From the NCBI GenBank assembly GCA_036267755.1, contig DATAVK010000111.1:1-18675 (forward strand): a DNA stretch of 18,675 nucleotides, in the 5' to 3' direction. This document shows positions 8,777 to 14,306 of this stretch, one piece after another; position 1 is the first letter of the stretch, and every line of letters starts with the position of its first letter. The notes below the pieces were generated by a model. That model searched no databases. It saw only the letters and a program-made list of their open reading frames with translations, and was not told the origin of the DNA. The stretch is from DATAVK01 sp036267755 (GTDB lineage Bacteria; Actinomycetota; Actinomycetes; JAFAQI01). A program made the translations under genes and the position numbers.

Positions 8777-10696
8777 GTGCTGACCCTGATCCCGGCCACG
8801 TCCCTGCGCGGGGTCCGGATAAATGTCGTGGCGCGAATCGCCCATCGATTGGGTCCGGATGCGCCCGCCTGGCTGCGCGAGGAGCACAACGCAGGGGCCC
8901 TTGGAGTAGCGGACGATCTCGACCGACCCGTCGACCCGGTCGCCAGCCTCCCCGCGGACGACGCTCGCATCCTGGTGGCCTGCGGGCTGATCGAGAGCGA
9001 CATTCGGTACGGCGCTCTTTTCGCCGAGCTGCAACAGCCGCTTGCCGCCCGGCGGCCGTGCGTCGGGCTGCTGTCCTGGCTGCTCGAGGACGATCCGGTC
9101 ACGCGGGCTCGGTGTCAGGAGCGCTGCCACGCGCTCGTGGAGCGGGGTCTGCTCGCCGTCGACAATCCGGCCGACCCGCGGTCGGAGTGGTCGTTGCGCA
9201 TCCTCATCGTCGTATGGGACCTGCTCGTCAACGGGCGGGTCACTGCCGCCTCGCTACCCGCCGGGCTCACCCTGCGGGTCGCCGAATCCTTTCCGGACCT
9301 CGCCGACGTGATCGTCGCCCCGGGCATCGTCGAAGCCGCACTCCGGTTGCCGCAGATCCTCCGGTCAGGAGAGGTCACCGCGGTCGTCCTGCGCGGGATG
9401 GAGGCCAGCGGCCGCCTCACCCTGCTCGGCGCGGCGGCTCGCGAGCTTGGCCGCGATCTCGTGGTGCACGACGGGCTGCCGTCGCGCGAGACCTGGCACC
9501 TGCTCGGCGCGCTTGCCGAGGTCGGAGGAGTGCTCCCTGTCATCACGGCCGACCCGGGGCCGGGCGAGCGGCTTGAGCTCCCACCGCTGCCGGGCCTCGA
9601 GTCGCCGGTAGGCATCGTCCTCGGCCGGTCGGGAAACGTGTCCGGCGAGGTGACCCAGCGGGCGGTCACCATCGAGCTGGAGCCAGTGGGCGAGCCCGAG
9701 CGAGTCCGCGCGTGGGCGGCAGCCGGCCGGCCGCTCGCCGATGGCTGCCGGGCTGAGATCACTCGTTCGTTCTTGCTCACTCCCGGCTCGATCCGCCGGG
9801 TGGCCGATCTGGCCGTGGCGGCCGCGCACGCCGACCAGCGCGACGCGATCACGACCGAGGACGTCCGAGTGGCGTGCGGTTTCGTACGGCGTCAGACGCT
9901 CGAGGCGCAGGCCACCCGCCTGTCACCGCTCGCCGACCTCGATCCGCCGGCCCTATCGCTCACCGCGGCAGCCGAACTCGCGACTCTCGTCGCGCGGTGC
10001 CGGCATCGCGAGCAACTGGTCGAGCAGGGTCCTGATCGGTTCGGCGGCACCCTCAACCGCGGCGTCCGAGCGCTCTTCAGCGGGCCGAGCGGCACCGGCA
10101 AGACCTTGACGGCGCGCTATCTCGCGGCTCAGCTGCACCTCGACGTGTACCGAATCGACCTGGCCGCGGTGGTCAACAAGTACATCGGGGAGACCGAGCG
10201 GAACCTCGACCGCGTGTTCTCCCGGGCCGAGGAGCTCGACGTCCTGGTGCTGCTCGACGAGGGCGATGCGCTGATGGCCCGGCGTACCGATGTCAGCAAC
10301 GCCAACGACCGCTACGCCAACCTCGAGACCAACTTCCTGCTGCAACGGCTGGAGACCTTCTGCGGGATCGTCGTCATCACGACGAACGCCGGGAGCCGGA
10401 TCGACCCGGCGTTCCTGCGCCGGATCGATGTGACGGTGGACTTCACGCCGCCCGACGCCGAGCTGAGGTGGCAGCTCTGGCGCTCGCACCTCGCGGCGGG
10501 CCATGACGTGAATCCTGTTGTCCTGGAGGACATCGCGCGGCGATGCGCCTTCACCGGAGCGCAGATCCGCAACGCCGCGCTGCACGCGCTGATGCTGGCC
10601 ATGGACGAGGAGCGGCCGATTCGGGATGTCGACGTCGTGACGGCCGTCCAGCGGGAGTACCGCCGGGCGGGCGCGTCGTCACCGCTCGCCCGCTGA
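8777..10696 (+). CDS. AAA+ ATPase of the contractile injection system (Afp15-like)
   Basis: This 639-aa ATPase is of the type found in nearly every eCIS locus, where it is needed for particle assembly or maturation; its exact step is not settled. The C-terminal AAA+ domain is intact: Walker A G-P-S-G-T-G-K-T at residues 436-443, the N-K-Y-I-G-E-T-E-R-N-L helix, Walker B ending in L-L-D-E-G-D-A-L (D494, E495), sensor-1 N537 in I-T-T-N, and arginine finger R548-R549. The usual DEAD/DEAE-like signature reads DEGD here. Around residues 207-214 there is a second, decayed P-loop (G-M-E-A-S-G-R-L) with Arg in place of Lys, so the protein has an inactive first and active second nucleotide-binding unit. 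The N-terminal ~110 residues are helical with A-L-F-A-E-L-Q-Q. The GTG start sits 1 nt past the previous stop, implying coupling. It is the last gene of the particle operon. Confidence 0.88.
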   Translation: MLTLIPATSLRGVRINVVARIAHRLGPDAPAWLREEHNAGALGVADDLDRPVDPVASLPADDARILVACGLIESDIRYGALFAELQQPLAARRPCVGLLSWLLEDDPVTRARCQERCHALVERGLLAVDNPADPRSEWSLRILIVVWDLLVNGRVTAASLPAGLTLRVAESFPDLADVIVAPGIVEAALRLPQILRSGEVTAVVLRGMEASGRLTLLGAAARELGRDLVVHDGLPSRETWHLLGALAEVGGVLPVITADPGPGERLELPPLPGLESPVGIVLGRSGNVSGEVTQRAVTIELEPVGEPERVRAWAAAGRPLADGCRAEITRSFLLTPGSIRRVADLAVAAAHADQRDAITTEDVRVACGFVRRQTLEAQATRLSPLADLDPPALSLTAAAELATLVARCRHREQLVEQGPDRFGGTLNRGVRALFSGPSGTGKTLTARYLAAQLHLDVYRIDLAAVVNKYIGETERNLDRVFSRAEELDVLVLLDEGDALMARRTDVSNANDRYANLETNFLLQRLETFCGIVVITTNAGSRIDPAFLRRIDVTVDFTPPDAELRWQLWRSHLAAGHDVNPVVLEDIARRCAFTGAQIRNAALHALMLAMDEERPIRDVDVVTAVQREYRRAGASSPLAR

Positions 10697-10722
10697 TTCC
10701 GGGTTGTCACCAGCACCATGCG

Positions 10723-10751
10723 CGGTGACGGTGCGGTGACGCCAGGGTGAC
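10723..10751 (+). promoter_or_regulatory. three in-phase direct repeats (GGTGAC, 11-bp period), likely SARP operator
   Basis: GGTGAC occurs at 10724-10729, 10735-10740 and 10746-10751, exactly 11 bp apart; the heptamers are CGGTGAC, CGGTGAC and GGGTGAC with 4-bp spacers. Seven-bp direct repeats on one face of the helix at an 11-bp period are the known binding geometry of SARP regulators, and a SARP gene lies at 13131, in the unit this array precedes. An inverted copy, GTCACC, sits at 10706-10711. The array falls in the only appreciable gap between the ATPase and the glycosyltransferase genes. The match of repeat and regulator is inference. Confidence 0.62.
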
Positions 10752-10761
10752 CGATGGGGCC

Positions 10762-10773
10762 GATCCTGCCCGC
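10762..10773 (+). promoter_or_regulatory. weak candidate -10 element for a leaderless transcript
   Basis: GATCCT at 10762-10767 keeps the second A and last T of a TANNNT -10 box and lies 10 bp past the last GGTGAC repeat. If used, +1 would fall on or very near ATG 10774, giving a leaderless mRNA. No Shine-Dalgarno sequence is present before that ATG, which agrees. The match to consensus is poor, so this is tentative. Confidence 0.28.
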
Positions 10774-13134
10774 ATGCCCGACTTGTGCTGCGTGGGTGTT
10801 GGGGTGCAGGGAGAGCCCGCGCGGCTGCTCGCCACCGTGCGCGCGCTCGCCGAACACACGGACCCGGCCGTACCCGTGCTGCTGCTGGCCGACGGCGTGG
10901 ATGCGGCCACCGCTGCCGTGATCGCGGGCACGCCGGAGCTCGCCGCGCTCGCCCGGTGCAGCTGGCCCGAGCCCGCCGGGATGGCCACGTGTTTCAACGC
11001 CCTAGCGCAGGCCAGCGACGCGCGCACCCTCGTGCTGCTCGAAAGCGGGGCCGTCGTCGGACCCCGCTGGCTGCCGCCGTTGCTCGCGGCCTTGGAGCGA
11101 CCCGGCTGTGGTCTCGCCGGCCCGTCGACCAACCTCGCCTGGAACGAGCAGGCGGCCTTCCCCAACGCCCGCGGCGACGACGCCGCGATCCGGCGCGACG
11201 GGGCGCTGGCGTTGCGCCGTTTCGGGACGGCCGCTCGGTCATTGGAGCCGCTCTACAGCCTCGGCGACTTCTGTTACGCCGTACGCCGGGACGTGGTCGA
11301 GACGATCGGGCTGGCCGAGCCGGCGTACGGACTCGGTCCGTGCTGGGAGATGGACTACAACATCCGGGCCGCGCGGGCCGGCTTCTCGGGGGTCTGGGTC
11401 GGTGCGTCGTACGTCTACCGCTGTTCGCCCTCGGGCCGCCGGCGCGAGGTCGAGAGCGCGGCGCTCGCGAGCAGCCGGCGGCTCTACCAGGACCGGTTCT
11501 GCGGGCTCCGGCTGCGCGGGCAGACCACGGCGTACCGGCCGCACTGCGAGGGTGACGCCTGCGAGCACTTCGCGCCGGCCGACCTGCTGCCCGCCGCGAT
11601 TGCCCTCGGGTCGGTCCGACCGTCGAGCCAGCCCCCGCCCGCGCCTGCAGCTGCACCCGCGCCTGCGCGCGCCCCGGCAGCGCCATCGGCGGGTCATGCC
11701 GTCGCACGACCCCGGCTGAGCGTCAGCTGTGTCATGCCGACTCGTGGACGGCCCGAGTTCGCGTTGCAGGCGGTGCGCTACTTCCAACGCCAGCACCACG
11801 CCGACGCCGAGCTCGTGATCGTCGAGGACGGCTCCCCTGAGCTGGCCGACCGGCTGCCGCGCGACCCACGGATCCGGCTGGTGAGCAGCGACGGCGCGCG
11901 CAGCATCGGGGCGCTGCGCAACCTCGCCTGCCAGGAGGCCAGCGGCGACGTCATCGTGCAGTGGGACGACGACGACTGGCACGGACCTGAACGACTCTCC
12001 CGGCAGCTCGCGCCGATCGCTGACGGCTCGGCCGACATCACGGCACTACGCGACGCGCTGATCTTCGACCTGAGCGCGTGGGAGTTCTGGCGGTGGAGCG
12101 CGCAGCTGCATCGCCAGATGTTCGTACGCGACGTGCACGGGGGCACGCTGGCCTTCCGTCGCGAGGTCTGGCAGCGGCTCGCCCGCTATCCGGACCGCTC
12201 GCTCGCCGAGGACGCGGCGTTCCTTCAGCAGTCGGTACGCCGCGGCGCCCGGTTGCAGGCATTGCCGGCCGACGGGCTGTTCCTCTATGTCCGGCATGGA
12301 ACCAACAGTTGGCGCCTCGACCAGCGGTCCGCGGCCGGCTCGTCCGGGGCAGCCGGCTGGCGGGCGGTCGCGGAGCCGTATCTCCCGCCGGCCGACCGGG
12401 ACTTCTACGCGGCGCTCAGCCCGGCAGTGCCGATGCGACCCGAACGGCCGCTAGTCAGTTGCATCATGCCGACGGCCGGGCGACGCGGGTTCATCCCGTT
12501 GGCCTTGGCATACTTCGCCCGCCAGGACTACCCCGCCAGGGAGCTCGTCGTCGTCGACGACGGCGAGGAGGGTGTCGCCGATCTGGTCGAGGGGCAGCCG
12601 GGCGTTCGCTATCACCGGCTCGACCGGCCGGTCGTCCTCGGTACGAAACGGAACATCGCGTGCGAGCTCGCGCAGGGCGACCTGGTCGCCCATTGGGACG
12701 ATGATGACTGGTATGCCCCTAGCCGACTTTCGGTGCAGGTGGGCAGAATGTTGGACAGTGGTGCGGATCTGAGTGGTGCCCGAGCCTTGTCGTTCTACGA
12801 CGGCCGGTCCGGGAAGGCATGGCGATACGAATGGCCGGGGGGACGGCGTATCTGGGCGGCGGGTTCGAGTCTCTGCTATCGCAAGGAGCTCTGGGCCCGG
12901 TCGGCGTTTCCGGATGTGGCCACCGGCGAGGACTCGCGATTCGTCTGGAGCAAGGCGGTGGGGGGCATGTCCGACCTGAGCGATACCAACAGCATTGTGG
13001 CCATCATCCATCGACGGAACACAGTGCCCAAGAACGTCCACGGAGCGCACTGGCGGCCGATCCCGGCGGCTGATCTCGAGCGCGTCCTCGGGGCGGACTT
13101 GCCGTTCTATCGAGGTGCGGAGGCGGTCTCGTGA
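10774..13134 (+). CDS. three-module GT-A family glycosyltransferase (GT2-like)
   Basis: The protein is 786 aa with three consecutive GT-A folds. Module 1 (about 1-270) looks degenerate: the DXD site is replaced by E90-S91-G92, although a W-E-M-D-Y-N-I-R-A-A-R-A-G-F helix typical of the fold persists. A Pro/Ala linker (about 285-305) follows. Modules 2 (about 314-545) and 3 (about 560-786) are close repeats: V-S-C-V-M-P-T-R-G-R versus V-S-C-I-M-P-T-A-G-R, E-D-G / D-D-G sites, a R-N-L-A-C / R-N-I-A-C helix, and intact W-D-D-D-D-W metal sites at 397-402 and 641-646. Such enzymes move a sugar from a nucleotide-sugar donor; donor and acceptor cannot be read here. No membrane segment is seen, so it is probably cytosolic. 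ATG 10774 is preferred over GTG 10747, which falls inside the operator repeats. The stop overlaps the GTG of the regulator gene. Confidence 0.85.
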   Translation: MPDLCCVGVGVQGEPARLLATVRALAEHTDPAVPVLLLADGVDAATAAVIAGTPELAALARCSWPEPAGMATCFNALAQASDARTLVLLESGAVVGPRWLPPLLAALERPGCGLAGPSTNLAWNEQAAFPNARGDDAAIRRDGALALRRFGTAARSLEPLYSLGDFCYAVRRDVVETIGLAEPAYGLGPCWEMDYNIRAARAGFSGVWVGASYVYRCSPSGRRREVESAALASSRRLYQDRFCGLRLRGQTTAYRPHCEGDACEHFAPADLLPAAIALGSVRPSSQPPPAPAAAPAPARAPAAPSAGHAVARPRLSVSCVMPTRGRPEFALQAVRYFQRQHHADAELVIVEDGSPELADRLPRDPRIRLVSSDGARSIGALRNLACQEASGDVIVQWDDDDWHGPERLSRQLAPIADGSADITALRDALIFDLSAWEFWRWSAQLHRQMFVRDVHGGTLAFRREVWQRLARYPDRSLAEDAAFLQQSVRRGARLQALPADGLFLYVRHGTNSWRLDQRSAAGSSGAAGWRAVAEPYLPPADRDFYAALSPAVPMRPERPLVSCIMPTAGRRGFIPLALAYFARQDYPARELVVVDDGEEGVADLVEGQPGVRYHRLDRPVVLGTKRNIACELAQGDLVAHWDDDDWYAPSRLSVQVGRMLDSGADLSGARALSFYDGRSGKAWRYEWPGGRRIWAAGSSLCYRKELWARSAFPDVATGEDSRFVWSKAVGGMSDLSDTNSIVAIIHRRNTVPKNVHGAHWRPIPAADLERVLGADLPFYRGAEAVS
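13119..13123 (+). promoter_or_regulatory. Shine-Dalgarno GGAGG inside the glycosyltransferase 3' end
   Basis: GGAGG lies 7 nt before GTG 13131. Together with the 4-nt GTGA overlap it supports translation of the SARP regulator from the glycosyltransferase transcript and fixes the GTG start. Confidence 0.7.
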
Positions 13135-13928
13135 GCGCCGTGGTGGGGGTGGCCGAGCGGCCGCTCCCGCTCGAGCGCGGAGCTTTGCGGCTCAACCTGA
13201 TCCGCGACTTCGAGGTCTCGTGCGGCGACGAGTTAGTCGAGATGTCGCCGAGCTCGCAGCGGCTGCTGTCCTTTGTGGCACTCCACGATCGGCCGATCCG
13301 TCGAGCGCGGGTGCGCGCGACCCTGTGGGTGGACTCGAGCGACGATCGGGCCAACGCCAGCCTGCGCTCCGCGCTGTGGCGGGTGCCGGTGCCGCACGGT
13401 CGGCCGCTGCTGCAGGCCTCGCCCACGCACCTGTGGCTGGACCCGGACGTCGACGTCGACTTCCGCAGCATCATTTCCCGAGCGCAGCGCATGCTGGCCG
13501 ACCCCGCCGCAGAGCATGGCGCGCCGGCCGCGCTCGACGTCGCTCGGGAGCTCAGTGCCTTCGGCGATGACCTGCTGCCCGGTTGGTTCGATGACTGGGT
13601 GATCATGGAGCGCGAGCGGTTCCACCATCTCCGGCTACAGGCGCTCGACGCCCTCGGTGAACGGCTGGCGGCTCACGGTCGGCTGGCCGACGCCCTGCTC
13701 GTCGGACTGGCCGCCGTGCACGCCGAGCCGTTGCGGGAGAGCGCGCACCGGCTGGTCATCGGTGTGCACCTGCGACAGGGCAACGTGGCCGAGGCGGTCC
13801 GCCAGTTCCTCAGCTACGAGCGGCTGCTCGCGGCCGAACTCCGTGCTCAGCCGACGGCGCAGATCCGGGCACTGATCGCGCCGTGCCTGCCTGGGTCGAT
13901 CCCGGTACCCCGCGCGCCACACGCGTAG
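13131..13928 (+). CDS. SARP-family transcriptional regulator (winged helix plus BTAD)
   Basis: This 265-aa protein has the compact SARP layout. Residues about 18-95 are an OmpR-like winged helix, with strand L-N-L-I-R-D-F-E-V, Q-R-L-L-S-F-V-A-L, the recognition region R-A-R-V-R-A-T-L-W and R-A-N-A-S-L-R-S-A-L-W-R. Residues about 100-250 form a bacterial transcriptional activation domain of paired helices, with the usual W-F-D-D-W-V-I-M-E-R-E-R-F and R-E-S-A-H-R-L-V-I. There is no ATPase or TPR extension, so it is a small SARP. These proteins activate promoters by binding 11-bp-phased heptamer repeats next to the -10 region and recruiting RNA polymerase. A matching array precedes the glycosyltransferase with which it is co-transcribed, so autoregulation, and perhaps control of the particle operon from a promoter off the left edge, is plausible. 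The last ~15 residues are Pro/Ala-rich. Confidence 0.88.
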   Translation: MSAVVGVAERPLPLERGALRLNLIRDFEVSCGDELVEMSPSSQRLLSFVALHDRPIRRARVRATLWVDSSDDRANASLRSALWRVPVPHGRPLLQASPTHLWLDPDVDVDFRSIISRAQRMLADPAAEHGAPAALDVARELSAFGDDLLPGWFDDWVIMERERFHHLRLQALDALGERLAAHGRLADALLVGLAAVHAEPLRESAHRLVIGVHLRQGNVAEAVRQFLSYERLLAAELRAQPTAQIRALIAPCLPGSIPVPRAPHA

Positions 13929-13940
13929 CGGTGACGCGCT

Positions 13941-13952
13941 CCCGGATCCGGG
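13941..13952. repeat. perfect 12-bp palindrome CCCGGATCCGGG
   Basis: It lies 12 nt after the SARP stop codon. As RNA it could only form a 4-bp stem with a 4-nt loop, so it is a poor terminator. It may be a protein-binding site or chance in GC-rich DNA. Confidence 0.4.
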
Positions 13953-13958
13953 CCCAGG

Positions 13959-13980
13959 AACGAGGGCGTGAACGAGGGCG
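13959..13980 (+). repeat. direct repeat of AACGAGGGCG, two copies, 12-bp period
   Basis: Copies are at 13959-13968 and 13971-13980, separated by TG. They lie in the overlap with the minus-strand membrane-protein-like frame. A regulatory role is not shown; a small tandem duplication is equally possible. Confidence 0.45.
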
Positions 13981-14250
13981 GCGTTGGTGAGGACGCCTCC
14001 GACGGTGATGGCCGTCCGCGAAGGCAAAGGCCGCGATGACACCGGCGGTCGGCAGCGTCACCCCGAACCAGAACACCAGCAGCCAGGCCCACAAGCCCAC
14101 GAGCGCATCTCCATCCGGGTTTCGACGGTCGGCCCACCAGAATAGGACATCCGTCACTTGCGCCACGTGAGCACCGCGACTAATGGGAGGGTGTGGGAAG
14201 GTCGCAGAGCGAGTCCTGACTGAACAACGAGCGAAAACCTGCCTACAGGC

Positions 14251-14279
14251 TTGACCTCGGTCTCGTGCGGCGGAAGCCT
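14251..14279 (+). promoter_or_regulatory. candidate promoter of the phosphatase-like gene
   Basis: TTGACC (14251-14256) is a good -35 box; 17 bp later AAGCCT (14274-14279) is a poor -10 that keeps A2 and T6. It lies 27 bp before ATG 14307, leaving room for a short leader with the Shine-Dalgarno at 14294. Only the -35 is convincing. Confidence 0.35.
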
Positions 14280-14293
14280 GCGGGAAGGGCTCG

Positions 14294-14301
14294 AGAGGGG
14301 G
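14294..14301 (+). promoter_or_regulatory. Shine-Dalgarno AGAGGGGG fixing ATG 14307
   Basis: The purine-rich block lies 5 nt before ATG 14307 (GAGG core 8 nt away). It supports this start over the in-frame GTG 14265, and the shorter form places the twin-arginine motif at a normal distance from the N-terminus. Confidence 0.7.
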
Positions 14302-14306
14302 CAGTC

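Larger units (their letters stand above)
13929..14166 (-). pseudogene. possible frameshifted small membrane protein
   Basis: Reading the minus strand from GTG 14166, about 52 codons have coding-like base bias (third position mostly G/C, second position balanced). They encode a polar start followed by a hydrophobic segment (L-V-G-L-W-A-W-L-L-V-F-W-F-G-V then T-A-G-V-I-A-A-F-A-F-A). Near 14010 this frame turns into an Arg/His-rich string, while the -1 frame picks up a second hydrophobic stretch (A-I-T-V-G-G-V-L-T-N-A-A-L-V-H-A-L-V) with strong G/C third positions. Joining the two would give a two-helix membrane protein. Neither frame meets a stop before running into the antisense of the SARP gene, so the 3' end is missing or lost. 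No good Shine-Dalgarno precedes 14166. It could be a decayed gene, a sequencing error or chance. Confidence 0.33.
13929..14306. other. 378-bp intergenic region between the SARP and phosphatase-like genes
   Basis: No intact plus-strand gene is seen. From left to right it has a palindrome (13941-13952), a 12-bp-period direct repeat (13959-13980), a minus-strand frame that reads like a broken membrane protein (to 14166), and a less GC-rich stretch (14170-14250) that probably includes the promoter of the phosphatase-like gene. No run of T follows any stem, so no standard intrinsic terminator for the SARP gene is recognised. Confidence 0.6.

Noticed and set aside
10747..10773. GTG 10747 as start of the glycosyltransferase
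   Set aside because: It falls inside the third GGTGAC repeat, has no Shine-Dalgarno, and adds nine residues before the conserved first strand; ATG 10774 is simpler.
11625..11700. Pro/Ala repeat inside the glycosyltransferase as a DNA repeat element
   Set aside because: It is the coding of an interdomain Pro/Ala linker between module 1 and module 2, in frame and with normal codon bias.
13929..13936. Lone CGGTGACG just after the SARP stop, matching the operator repeat
   Set aside because: It has no second copy 11 bp away, and the same octamer occurs by chance inside genes (near 3405 and 5281), so a single copy is not evidence for a site.
14265..14306. GTG 14265 as start of the phosphatase-like protein
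   Set aside because: The Shine-Dalgarno at 14294-14301 points to ATG 14307, and the longer form would push the twin-arginine motif too far from the N-terminus.
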